Below are positions 1-8,939 of a stretch of 28,653 nt of DNA, one piece after another. How positions within the stretch are numbered: the first letter of the stretch is position 1; each line of letters starts with the position of its first letter. The notes under the pieces are model-generated. The model was not told the origin of the DNA and did not search any database. It worked only from the letters and a program-made list of their open reading frames with translations. The DNA comes from Chara braunii (Eukaryota > Streptophyta > Charophyceae > Charales > Characeae): assembly GCA_003427395.1 (NCBI GenBank), contig BFEA01000032.1, positions 5,035,286 through 5,063,938 of the forward strand, written 5' to 3'. The translations under genes were made by a program, and so were the position numbers.

Positions 1-116
1 ACACACACACACAAACACACACACACACACACACACAAACACAAACACAAACACACACACACACAAACACACACACAAACACACACACAAACACACACTC
101 ACACACGCACACACAT
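1..116. repeat. (AC)n microsatellite
   Basis: Almost pure AC dinucleotides with scattered AAAC interruptions, from the window edge to about base 116. The tract probably continues upstream of the window. No gene is associated with it. Confidence 0.97.
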
Positions 117-206
117 AATTTGGGACTTGTGTCCCTTGATCCCTTAATCGGACTGGCATGGACTGATCCCGCCATCAAGTGATTGCGGCACAAGCGGTTA
201 ACGACC

Positions 207-925
207 TGCTGAAATTTCAGAATGAAAGATTCTGAAGTTTGTTACCAGAGGTATGAAATCGCTGAAGACGCTTCGGGTCATTTCAGGAGTTCCAGGTGGT
301 TTGAAGGTCAGATTTTATGTTTTTTTTTTTTTTTTTTCTACCTGTTTTTGTTTTGGTTCAACATTGTTGTCTGCCACTTCAGGTTATTTCAGGAGTTTCG
401 GGTGGGGAAACCTAAAACCTCTGAAATGATCTGAAGTGGCTGAAGTTTCTGAAAGCGGTTTCAGATCCCCCCATACAAATTTTTGGATTGGGGCATCTGA
501 AACCGCTTTCAAATGTTCAGCCACTTCGAGCCATTTCAAGAATTTCGTGTGGGGAGGCCTGAAACCTCTGAAATGACCTGAAGTGGCTGAAGCTTCTGAA
601 AACGGTTTCAGGTCCCTCCATCCAAATGCTTTGGTAGGGGGACCTGAAACCGCTTTCAGAATCTTCAGCCATTACATGTTATTTCAGGAGTTTCGGGTGG
701 GGAGACTTGAAACCTCTGAAATGACCTGAAGTGGTTGAACTTTCTGAAAGCGGTTCCAGGTCCCCCCGTCCAAATGCTTGGATGGGGGAACCCGAAACCG
801 CTTTCAGAAGTTTCAGCCACTTCAGGTCATCTCAGAGGTTTCAGGTGGGGACCTGAAACCTCTTAAATGACCTGAAGTGGCTGAAGCTTTTGAGGGCGGT
901 TTCAGTTCCCCCCATCCAAGTACCC
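207..925. repeat. Tandem array of alternating inverted repeats (~150 bp period)
   Basis: A segment containing CTGAAACCTCTGAAATGACC, then TGAAGTGGCTGAAG, then AAAGCGGTTTCAGGTCCCC alternates with its own reverse complement. The right-handed half starts near 411, 558, 704 and 852, giving a period of 147-150 bp. The halves meet at two kinds of centre: a short GGTGGGG-type centre (about 401, 550, 698 and 845) and a CCCCCC-TCCAAATGCTTGGA-type centre (about 480, 625 and 775). The clearest palindrome is 808-890, with arms of about 38 bp and few mismatches. The first half-unit (207-303) is decayed and a run of about 18 T interrupts the array near 319-337. A transcript from either strand could fold into long near-perfect hairpins. 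It could be a compound MITE or satellite; there is no coding potential. Confidence 0.9.
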
Positions 926-1259
926 AACACTCGTATGAAGCAGTTGAAAATGACCAAAAAATATACGCATTTGTTAACCTTCTCTCAACCACCCAGGCTC
1001 AAACATGCGGTGTTCCCTGCTTTCACCACGTTGCTAGAAGAGCCTAGAAGGCTCACAAATATTTCAGATTCTCACGAGCAAGGTGGAGGTAACCAACTGA
1101 CGCGTGGCAATTGTCTGCCGCCCACCAAGATTTGCAAAATTTGAGGAATTCAGGGCTCATTGGGATTCAGGGTCCCACCTTCACTTAGGCCCCTTAGGGT
1201 GGGCACGCGTCCGTTGTTGGGGCCTCATGCAAGTATGCCGAGGGGTAAAATCCTCGCAC
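926..1259. other. Unassigned stretch before the U6-like sequence
   Basis: I see no gene here. A GGTCCCACCTT string at 1171-1181 resembles the plant snRNA upstream element, but it lies about 88 bases before the U6-like start and no TATA box sits at the expected distance, so I do not call a promoter. Confidence 0.5.
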
Positions 1260-1353
1260 TGTCCTTTTGGACCTCCGTTAAAATTGGAACGAACAGAGAA
1301 GATTAGCGTGGCCCGTGCGAAAGGATGACGCACAAATTCAGAAATGGTCCAAA
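1260..1353 (+). ncRNA. U6 snRNA-like sequence, probable retropseudogene
   Basis: Seen: the 5' hairpin GTCC-TTTT-GGAC, then TTAAAATTGGAACGAACAGA and GAAGATTAGC, then a GTGCG...CGCAC stem and a 3' AAATGGTCC. This is the order of parts in spliceosomal U6: the 5' stem, the ACAGAGA box that pairs with the 5' splice site, the AGC catalytic triad, the internal stem-loop, and the 3' segment. Differences from the usual plant sequence include loss of a T before ACAGAGA, a shortened 5' GGGACATCC segment, and changes in the internal stem-loop, which still closes as a perfect 5-bp stem. The usual Pol III T-run terminator is missing; an A-rich (AAAC)n tail follows about 10 bases after the end. That tail and the lack of a clear promoter argue for a LINE-mobilised U6 pseudogene. 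A divergent active U6 is less likely. Confidence 0.82.
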
Positions 1354-1357
1354 CTAG

Positions 1358-1386
1358 TAAAAACAAACAAACAAACAAACAAGAAA
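1358..1386 (+). repeat. (AAAC)n A-rich tail after the U6-like sequence
   Basis: AAAAAC followed by repeated AAAC units directly downstream of the U6-like end. Its position is what is expected of the tail made when an RNA is reverse transcribed and inserted by a LINE. I could not identify a target-site duplication by eye. Confidence 0.7.
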
Positions 1387-1508
1387 ACAATGTCTGGGAG
1401 CCATACCTCTGGCAACCTCCAAATGGAACGTAAATTGCGATGCACCCGCTTCAGCCATTACAGTAACATAATCTTCGGGGTTTCTAACCATCAAATGGCA
1501 GTCCAAGA

Positions 1509-1710
1509 AAGCACTGGGCAGAACAGAACCAAACAGAACCGATCAGAACCGAACAGAATCAAATAGGACCCAAACAGAAACCAAAAAGAATGAAACAAGA
1601 ACCAAACATGAACCAAACAGGAACCGAACAGCAACTGAACAAGAACTGAATAGGAACCGAACAGAAACTGAATAGGAACTGAATAGGAATCGAACAGAAC
1701 CAAACATACC
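1509..1710. repeat. Degenerate ~10-bp minisatellite (GAACCGAACA type)
   Basis: About 20 imperfect units of the form (G)GAACCGAACA, GAACTGAATA or GAACCAAACA run from GGCAGAACAG to AACCAAACAT. Spacing varies from 10 to 15 bp. The minus strand is open in all three frames for 60-73 codons here, which simply reflects the repeat. Confidence 0.85.
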
Positions 1711-2163
1711 AAAATGGTTTCTCACATATCAACGAGATTAGGAACACCATGTTGTCAAGGAAAAAAAAAAAGGGATGCCATGTTGTTGATGAGCATAGTA
1801 ATACCTCAGTTTAGTGCTTTGCCTCTGTTATGTGCAAATCGGTTATAGTGGCATCTTTCTTTTTCCTTTTTTGTTTTGTTTTGGATTATGGTGGTCTCAA
1901 CAATCAGGGATAACAAAACCAAGACCAGGGGAAAACATTCATTCCTAGGCTTGATGAGGGCATGTGCAAAGAATCACAATCAACTCTGAGATCATGTCTT
2001 TCCATTTCTCAATGTGCCTTCATTGCATCATGTGTGTCCACATTTCTTCTTTCGAACTTTCAATTGCTTTTCAAATGTACTCATAGAAAGCATTTGATGC
2101 AACCATCTGCGATTGTGAGTGGTCAGTGCAAACCAGAAACAAAGCTAAATTCGGAAGGGGTAA
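1711..2163. other. Unassigned stretch between minisatellite and LINE
   Basis: Contains an A-run near 1760-1771 flanked by two copies of CCATGTTGT (1747 and about 1778), and T-rich DNA around 1858-1885. I see no gene. The A-run between short direct repeats could be a footprint of a small retroposed insertion, but this is weak. Confidence 0.4.
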
Positions 2164-3945
2164 ATGAAACAAGGACTGTCCTCCAATCCCAAGCATATGC
2201 TGACAGCAGCAACTTCTTTCTTCCAGGAACTCTATACATCTAAAAAACAGAACTTCTCAAGACAGGAAACCTCACAAGCCATAGCTAAGTTCCTCACGCA
2301 TCTGGATAGAACAATCACAATAGAACAAGCCTCAACCTTAGATACTCCAATTTCAAAGCAAGAAGTCCTCGATGCACTCCAATCAATGAAACCCTGTAAA
2401 ACCCCTGGCCTAGACGGCCTCTCCAAAGAGTTCTAGGTAACCTTCTGGCCAGCATTAGGTGCAAAATATTTCCAATTCCTAGAGAAAGCATGGAGTAGGG
2501 GTACCTTGGGAAGCAAACAAAGTATAGGAATAGTTTCTCTCCTATACAAGAAGGGTGATCCAACGGACATTAGAAACTGTAGACCAATCTCATTGCTAAC
2601 AATCACATAGAAGATATTAGCTACGCTCTTAGGCAATAGGATAAAAACAATAACTAAGAATTGCTTTCATCTAGACCAAGCTGGATTTATCCCAGGTAGA
2701 TTCATTCTAGACAATGCAATGACACTCAAAGAATTTTTTAGACATATCCAAGATAAAATAACGAACGCAGCTATCCTGTTCTTTGACTTTGAAAAAGCCT
2801 ATGACCAAGTGAACTGGAATTTCCTACAACAAAGCATGGAAAAAATGGGAGCAGGGCCAAACTCAAGAAAATGGGTACAAATCCTGTACTTGGAAGCCGA
2901 CGGAAGAGTTCAGGTCAATGGTCACCTTTCACAACCATATCGCATGTCTCGTTCAATAAGACAGGGAGATCCATTAGCGGCCCCAATCTTCATTATGGAA
3001 GCCATAGCCTCGTTTATAAGAAAGGTTCCCTCGATTGAGAGACTTGTGGAAGACAGACAACACTCGATTAGTCTACCCACCACCATCCTATTTGCAGACG
3101 ATCTGACGGTTCTTATAAGGGCATCAGACTCCTCTTTTCAGGCTCTCACAAGAGTCATGCAAACATTCCAAATTGCATCAGAAATGAAGATCATCTTGCC
3201 AAAAACAATAGGTTAGTGGCGCACAGACCCACAAATCGAGACCCCACATGATACTCCAGAGGGAATGACATGGTCGCACGGCAATGAACCACTAAGACAA
3301 GTGTCTAAACGAGGTAGTAACCGGTCAATGGCCCCGACAATAATGGACAAAATGATAACTAAAATGGGAAATTGGTCAAGGATCCATACATCAATGTTTG
3401 GCAGGGCCCTTATCCTGAATGCTTCTATGTTCTCAATGATGTGGTATGCAGCAACTATTTTGAGCCCGCCAAAACACCTAAGAACTCAACTAAGAAGAAG
3501 AGTTGCAGCCTACCTTTGGACGGGGGACCCATCCATAGTGAACTTCACCTCCAAAGAGCATGGAAGTATGTAACACAAAGGAAGACAAATGGAGGCTTAG
3601 GAATACTCGATCCAGAAATGCAAACAAAGGCCCTACAATCCAAGTGGATCCTAAGGCTATGAACTAACAACAATCTAGCATGGATAGACCTAAGGCTAAG
3701 AAGGGTACAACAACCGGAAAATATAGAACCCCGAAAAACATGCGAGGCCTTTTCTGGATCATAACAAAATCATGGGCAATGAAGGGCAAAACTCGAGCAA
3801 TGCATCTGGAAGAGGGCGAGGAGGGGTTGGAGCACAACTTCTGGACACAATTAATGAAAACTTGGAGAAAGAGTTTTCCGGTGTCAGTCGGCTCAAGCCT
3901 ATCATTCCCCTTTACTTCCTCTAAAAGGACAAGAACTGAGGACTA
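2164..3945 (+). mobile_element. LINE (non-LTR retrotransposon) ORF2 remnant, copy 1
   Basis: One reading frame (codons starting at 2164) carries L1-type reverse transcriptase over about 1.4 kb: a GLSSNPKHMLTAATSFFQEL start region, the finger motif KTPGLDGLSKEF (2398-2433), FDFEKAYDQVNW (motif A), RQGDPLAAPIF (motif B) and FADDL (motif C, 3091-3105), then the thumb region ending in AAYLWTGDPS. In-frame TAG stops lie at 2434-2436, 2608-2610 and 3214-3216. Near 3555 the homology moves to another frame (WKYVTQRKTNGGLGILDP, open to 3662), and near 3700 to a third (MRGLFWIITKSW). No apurinic endonuclease domain lies upstream and no zinc segment downstream, so the copy is truncated at both ends. The part 3265-3945 matches the start of the second LINE at 22700. 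It is dead as an autonomous element. Confidence 0.93.
2719..3216 (+). pseudogene. Reverse transcriptase palm domain fragment of LINE copy 1
   Basis: An open stretch of 165 codons holding the reverse-transcriptase palm. FDFEKAYDQ contains the first catalytic Asp (motif A), RSIRQGDPL is motif B, and LFADDL supplies the catalytic Asp pair (motif C). In the intact family this domain copies the element's RNA into DNA at a nicked chromosomal target. The catalytic residues are intact, but the fragment is bounded by in-frame stops and lacks the finger, thumb and endonuclease parts, so it is the longest surviving piece of a pseudogene. Its Met start is internal to the family protein and not a real start. 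Confidence 0.9.
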
Positions 3946-4461
3946 AAATTTAATTCCTCAGTGTATTCGACTACGTTGAAGTTTGTAATTATAGCTGGGA
4001 AAAATAAATTCATTATTGAAAGACAGAAACACGGGATGTCCGGAGTTGGGCGTGACGAAGGTGAGACACGTAAGTAAAAGGGGATACTCAGCGACTCAGT
4101 GGAAAGTTGTCCGAAAATTGAAGGGAAATGAGAAAGAGAGGAATTGGAGCTCACTCGCGCTCAACTGGGAAAAGGGCCATGCTCGACCGTGAGTGCACGA
4201 CTCCAACGGAGAGAAGCGAGAAGGCCACTATCAAGGGAGGATCTGAATATGTCAACGCTCGAGCGACGCTTGCGGGGCCACGGTCAACTGGGTGAGATTT
4301 ATGAAGTGAACGAGCATTGGGCCTTAAAGGGGTGTTGGATTATCAGATTTGAAGGAGCACAAATTTGAGCGAGATGAAAGTGACGATGAATCGGGCGGCC
4401 CGAACGGCACCAGGTTGGGGGTAGCTTCGGTACCAAGCCTTTGCGAATTCCTGACAGCACC

Positions 4462-4505
4462 GCCTGCTTCGTGACACTCGCACCTGTTCGGTCGGCGAAG
4501 CAGGC
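4462..4505. repeat. Perfect 10-bp inverted repeat
   Basis: GCCTGCTTCG (4462-4471) and CGAAGCAGGC (4496-4505) are exact reverse complements separated by 24 nt. It lies in the hairpin-rich stretch; no run of T follows that would suggest a terminator. Confidence 0.9.
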
Positions 4506-4913
4506 CCGGGTATTGGACCGGGAATAACCACAGTACCGGGGCGTTGCAAGCCTCCCGACGCCGCGACAACATGACCACGATCCTTTGTGGCACTTGGGTC
4601 CTCTCGGAGGCTATTGTCGTGGGCCCAGAAAAGTATTTAAGCTGAACTAGGCCTCCTTTCCAATCATCCCAGGAGTACCGGAGAGACTGGCACACGGGAG
4701 TGCGCTGGTTCCTAGGCGCACCAGTCCCCGATCTCAGGGCATTCAGAACGCCCTTGTCGCGGACTTATGTGCCAGCGAACAGGTACGTCATGCGTCGAGG
4801 GGGCACGACCTATGCACACACGGGAGAGCCAGTGGGGCGGCTAATTAAGCATCCCAGACATACTAGAGGAGCTGGCACGACCGATGTTTAGTTCTCTCAA
4901 TTACCAGTTGCTC

Positions 4914-4996
4914 CCTGCCTACGGGCAGGCTAAGTGCACGTTGTCGGAGGGTGCGGTGTCCCGGTGTCAGGCGGCCACAAGCAGTGCGCCGCCTGA
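4914..4996. repeat. Two adjacent stem-loops (6 bp and 9 bp)
   Basis: CCTGCC-TACG-GGCAGG at 4914-4929 is a perfect 6-bp stem with a 4-nt loop. TCAGGCGGC (4967-4975) and GCCGCCTGA (4988-4996) form a perfect 9-bp stem with a 12-nt loop. Their role is unknown. Confidence 0.85.
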
Positions 4997-5280
4997 AATC
5001 TGTGGCTTTGGGTCTTAGGCTAAAAGACAAGTCCGCGTTTTAACGGTACTCCGGGTTGACCAGGCAGCAAAAATTAGGGGAGCTCAGGGTACCCCTGATT
5101 TTGGGCGCACTGGACCTTACGAGTAACCCTCAAAGACGGCGAGATGAGTGGCCGCACTAGGCGCATCTAGGGACCGCCATTTTCGGCCGTTCAGAGGGTT
5201 AGACCCGCATTGGCCTGCCGCGGAGGAGCATCGAGGGAACTGACCTCGCCGCAACGTTTTTGCAGCATACGACCGGGGCT

Positions 5281-5860
5281 GAAATGAGGCATCAAATTTT
5301 TGACTATTTTAGTACCATAATTAAAGATGGGGAAAAGGGATTAAGACCAGTAGGGGAGAAGGGAAAAACATAATATCCCTTAATTTCTTTATTTTTCACG
5401 GCATTTAATTCTAGGGTTAATACCCTTGTTATTTTATGTTCCCGGCAATGAAATTAAAAACATAGAAAAAGATTAAAAATGGTAAAAGAGAAAAGAAACA
5501 AAAGGAATTCAGTCATTTATTTAGACTTTCTCAGAATTTAATTTTGGGGAATTTACGGTTAATTTACTATTTTCTACAATACAGTTAAGGAAAAGGAAGA
5601 ATGATTAAAAACGATGAAAGGTACGCGAACCCATGACTAATTTCGCCTCGATTACCCGCCATCAGCTCTGACCCCGGATTGATCGTTTCTCTGGATTCTA
5701 TCATTTTTCACTACTGCCGAAGATTGAGATTCCCTGCGCCGCTTTCCCTGGTTTGCTTGATTACTAACTTCGCCGCAATTGGGATGTTCTGAGAGCGGGA
5801 GCCGCATGGACAGCATGGAGGGGTGCTACCTTGGGTCGACGATGGTATTTGACTCGGTAC
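5281..5860. other. A+T-rich unassigned stretch
   Basis: Composition falls abruptly to A+T-rich at about 5281 and returns to mixed by about 5650. There are many TTAATT and AAAAGG words. I see no gene, element or RNA. Confidence 0.5.
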
Positions 5861-5927
5861 GGATACATGGTTCAGAGAGGTTCGATATTGTTACAGAATG
5901 GCTACGCCCTACGGTATCCGACATGCA

Positions 5928-6520
5928 TCAGGATCGGTATGGGGTCGGCGTCGCCTTGTTTCGGGATTGAGGGCCACTACGGTGACCTACTTTCAGGTTT
6001 GCGACTACGACGGTGGCTTATTTTCTGGTTCGGGGACATCGGCATGACTTAATCCGGTTCGGAGCAACCTCAACGGGTTATATCGGGTTCAAGGACTCTA
6101 TGGCGATTTATCGACAGGTCCGGATCACTATGGCAGTCTGTTACAGGTTCGGCACCGTCACGACGGGTAACTTAAGGGGCCAAGGCGGTTTATTGCTGAT
6201 TTGGTACCGGCTCAGCGATTATTCTCAGGCCCGGAATTATCCAGCGTCGACATTTATCAGGATCGACAGGCCACGTGCAAATTGCTTCAGGTTCGGCGAG
6301 AGGTTTGGTGATATCCCGATATACCTATGCCCGAAGGTGTCCAACGAGGGTAGGTACATCCAGTGTTGGGGACGATTAATCCAGGATCAGAGCCATCACC
6401 GTGGTTCATTTCCAGGAACGGAACCGACCCGGCTGTTCGTTGCACGAGCGGCGGCGGCGCGGGTAGTTCTTTTCAAGATTGGCATGACCCCTACATTGGC
6501 ACAATTTTTCAGGATTGGTA
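5928..6520 (+). repeat. Cryptic degenerate tandem repeat, ~30-bp period
   Basis: A short phrase like TTCAGGTTCGG recurs at near-constant spacing. The GG(T/A)TC element starts near 5931, 5964, 5996, 6027, 6056, 6086, 6117, 6146, 6176, 6203, 6228, 6260 and 6290, then 6384, 6415, 6475 and 6512 (multiples of about 30). Between phrases the sequence is loosely similar (CACTATGGCGGTTTATT-like). The repeat explains the open frame at 6013-6696, whose translation shows IRFG, YRFG, FRFG and FRIG at roughly 10-residue steps. I treat that frame as a by-product of the repeat rather than a gene. An ancient coding repeat cannot be excluded. Confidence 0.7.
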
Positions 6521-6620
6521 CTCGGCATCCGTGGTTACACTTTACGACCGTGTTTGTGCTGGCACGTTTTCTTTTGCTGCTTGATACAGTGGACAGCATT
6601 AATCGGGACTGGGATCACCA

Positions 6621-7979
6621 TACCCGGGTACTAAGCTCCGCGGTACCGGGTCTCCAAGGCACTGGTACCTGCAGTACGAGTCTCTATTTGCCGTGAACTG
6701 CCAGGAGGCCGCGAGTGACCTGCACCAGCAAGCTCGTTGAGAAGGAGAGCAGTTGGGCAGAAGGGATATAGGGAAGGCCCTCAGAGGTGCAAGGGATCGC
6801 ATGCCAGGTGTGCCCGGCGTCAAGCTGTTGCGGAGTGCAAGCAAGCTTGGAGTGGAGGCATTGGCGCTCAGACGGTTACACCGTGAGTGAGGGGAGAGAG
6901 TGGGACGCGTGCATTGTGTGCCCAGCCCACTTTGGCATTCCGAGGCGGGGTGTGATTAGTCGGATGACTTCTAAGCCTGGGCGCTGAGCGGCAGGAAGAG
7001 GAAGTCAGGGGAGAGTATTCAGGGAGGAGTGCAAGGCGTGCCCCGCACAAGTATACACCGCGGAAGGGATAGAGTTGCGACCGCGAGGGCATGGAAGCAG
7101 CCAGTGGTAACTGAGTGAGTTTCGAAAGTTGAGAGAGAGATGTCATGTAAAGGAGGGCATTCGTGGTCCCCCCCCCCGCGGATGAATCCACAGCGTGTTT
7201 CGGTCGTAATAGGGGGGGGAACAGTGTGTGTCAGGCGTTCCCAGAGGCTGCTTAGTTGACTTTCTCGCTTGCTCGCAGAACGAATGGAGAGAGCACACAG
7301 ACGCAAGGGTGAGACTGCTCAGATGCAGGAGAGAGTCGACACAGGCGAAAGAGAGAGAGTTCAGACGGAGGGGCTTCCATTTGGAGTTCAAGCGCAGGCA
7401 ACGCTGTCGAGCGCATCGGTCCCGCACGGGGACCCTCCCGGCCGCGTCGCGCAGGATTATGCAGGACTTATTGCGGAGAGCGTTTGCCGCTCCGGCCGAG
7501 TGCGCCAGCCGTACCTCTCGTGATTCCCTACGACAGGACAGAGTCACGCGAGGCACCGCTACCTCCACCTGCGGGAGCTGTCACCATCCCTTAGGTAGGC
7601 GTATCCCTGCCGAGCTACTGAACCACATGCGAAAGCTTTTCGTATGCAATTGCAGAGGTGGCCCAGCCGAGGACGTTTCTCGCTCGCTGTAGCATAGGGG
7701 GTACGCACGGTCGAACGCCCGAAAATCGAACCCGTACGCGAATCGCCGTATTGGGGGGTTGAAGTCCCAAACGCCACTCGACGTCGGTCGACTAGGACGC
7801 ACTACACACCCACGCGTTACACCACAACACTTGCACTTACTCACCCATAACACCTGGAGCCCCACGCGAAACAAACACCACAAACAACGCCACAACACAA
7901 CAACTCCTAGTCCCTTCAGTATCTGACCCATAACTATATACGGCAAGACTCAGATAGGTACCGCGCGCTGAACTTCCAT
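6621..7979. other. G+C-rich region without a recognisable gene
   Basis: Holds a C-run (about 7170-7179), a G-run (7211-7218) and loosely repeated GTGCAAG-GCGTGCCC phrases near 6790-6830 and 7028-7045. Open frames at 7228-7692 (+, 154 codons) and 7143-7568 (-, 141 codons) lie largely over one another. The plus frame ends in a Cys-rich part (CGSCHH and a later CNC) but has no domain I recognise. 7800-7910 is CA-rich. Confidence 0.4.
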
Positions 7980-8033
7980 ATAAGAGGCGCGCAAGTGCAT
8001 GGCCCCCTCATATCGATCATGTGGGCACATGCA

Positions 8034-8284
8034 AGCATTTGCGCTGATGGGGTACTAAATGGAACTCGTGGCCTCGCGGCCCTTGGTATTCTGGAGGGTC
8101 ACGTTCGACACTCAAGTGTCGGCTGACAGGCGCTTTGAGGGGTAATCTCTCGACGCCAGACAACTGCCATGTGCGGTTGAAGACCACACCCTCTTCTGCA
8201 CCCTTTGCAAAGGGGTTGAGTAGACAACTTTAGGGCTGTCGTGGTAGCCGAAATCAAGGGGTTTGACTTTGACGGCTACCACGA
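8034..8284 (+). repeat. Five-hairpin structured module, copy 1
   Basis: A leader (ATTTGCGCTGATGG) is followed by five stem-loops in order. P1 is 8105-8122 (CGACAC-TCAA-GTGTCG). P2 is 8129-8157 (GGCG/CGCC outside GAG/CTC, with TAAT in the loop). P3 is 8161-8179 (CAACTGC/GCGGTTG). P4 is 8201-8214 (CCCTT-TGCA-AAGGG, just after CTTCTGCA). P5 is 8239-8284 (TCGTGGTAGCCG and CGGCTACCACGA, perfect over 12 bp, with a further AAATCAA/TTGACTT pairing inside). The module aligns with 8672-8939 about 636 bp downstream, with the same hairpins at the same relative places. It matches no RNA family I know. Strand is arbitrary. Confidence 0.72.
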
Positions 8285-8671
8285 ACTACAATGTCCAACC
8301 ATGAAAGTTCAAAAGAGAAACCTATTCCAACTCGCACTGGTCTAGTGGCCTCCTAAAATGGGAGGGGTAGGCCGACCCAAACGACGCGCGCGCGGAGGAG
8401 GCCCAAAGTCCTACCCGTAGGCTATCTAATGTCCGGGGTAGTGAGGCCCGTACACGGGCTCCCATAGGTCGACTGGGACTGGTCCTTCGCTCATGTGTCA
8501 CTTCGCGTTACCACAAACCCGAGTCTATTGACCGTAGCGCGCTCTTGGCCTCGCCGCCTGACCAATAACTTTTAGTACGAGGATCGGCGAGTGCTGCGCG
8601 CAAGGACTTAGGATAAGATCGTGCGGACGCAGTACCCACACATACCAACTCACCATGCAGCTCTACGTGAG
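8285..8671. other. Spacer between the two five-hairpin modules
   Basis: No gene seen. A GGCC...CCTCC/GGAGG...GGCC stem-loop lies at about 8348-8375. A stretch from about 8596 (GCGCGCAAGGACTTAGG) loosely resembles the sequence just before copy 1 (from about 7985), so the repeated unit may extend to about 640 bp. Confidence 0.45.
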
Positions 8672-8939
8672 TATTTGCGATGACGGCGCATTACGTGGTG
8701 TCCATACCCAAGTGACCTATTCTGAGCCATGGGGTTATTTCCGACGCTCAGGCGTTGGCTGAAACGTGCGCTAGGGGGAGGTAATCCTCTAGCGGGCGCA
8801 AACCCGCCTGAGGGCCTTTCCGTCTTCTGCACCCTGAGGTGTCCCAAGGGGTGCAGAGCGAGACGGCCCCTAGGGTAGGAAGGAATTTGGAGCGGTGGTG
8901 AGTTGTCTGGCGCATCACCAGCCACACGCTAGTCCTTCC
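8672..8939 (+). repeat. Five-hairpin structured module, copy 2
   Basis: Diverged homologue of 8034-8284. P1 is 8741-8758 (CCGACGC-TCAG-GCGTTGG). P2 is 8769-8794 (CGCTA/TAGCG outside GAGG-TAAT-CCTC). P3 is about 8795-8808 (GGCG/CGCC). P4 is 8826-8857 (TCTGCACCC/GGGTGCAGA, 9 bp). P5 is 8878-8939 (GGAAGGA/TCCTTCC outside TGGTGA/TCACCA). Short landmarks shared with copy 1 are ATTTGCG, CGAC.CTCA, GGTAATC and CTTCTGCACCC. The stems themselves differ from copy 1 in sequence but still pair. This points to an RNA-level or DNA-structure constraint, or to descent from a structured element. Confidence 0.72.

Larger units (their letters stand above)
3946..5280. other. G+C-rich, hairpin-rich region without genes
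   Basis: No open frame here looks like a protein; the longest (4324-4695, minus, 123 codons) has no recognisable motif. The stretch contains several clean stem-loops: 4462-4505 (10 bp), 4700-4721 (6 bp), 4736-4754 (5 bp), 4914-4929 (6 bp, TACG loop), 4967-4996 (9 bp) and 5084-5098 (6 bp). Confidence 0.5.

Noticed and set aside
1171-1181. Plant snRNA upstream element before the U6-like sequence
   Set aside because: The spacing is too long and there is no TATA box at the matching place.
6013-6696. 227-codon plus-strand frame
   Set aside because: It runs through the 30-bp degenerate repeat, has no domain, and its internal regularity follows the DNA repeat. Kept only as a finding.
7228-7692. 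154-codon plus-strand frame with Cys-rich end
   Set aside because: Overlapped by a 141-codon minus frame in G+C-rich DNA; no recognisable domain and no supporting signals.
7725-7750. tRNA TΨC-like GGGTTCGATTTTC on the minus strand
   Set aside because: No cloverleaf can be built around it.
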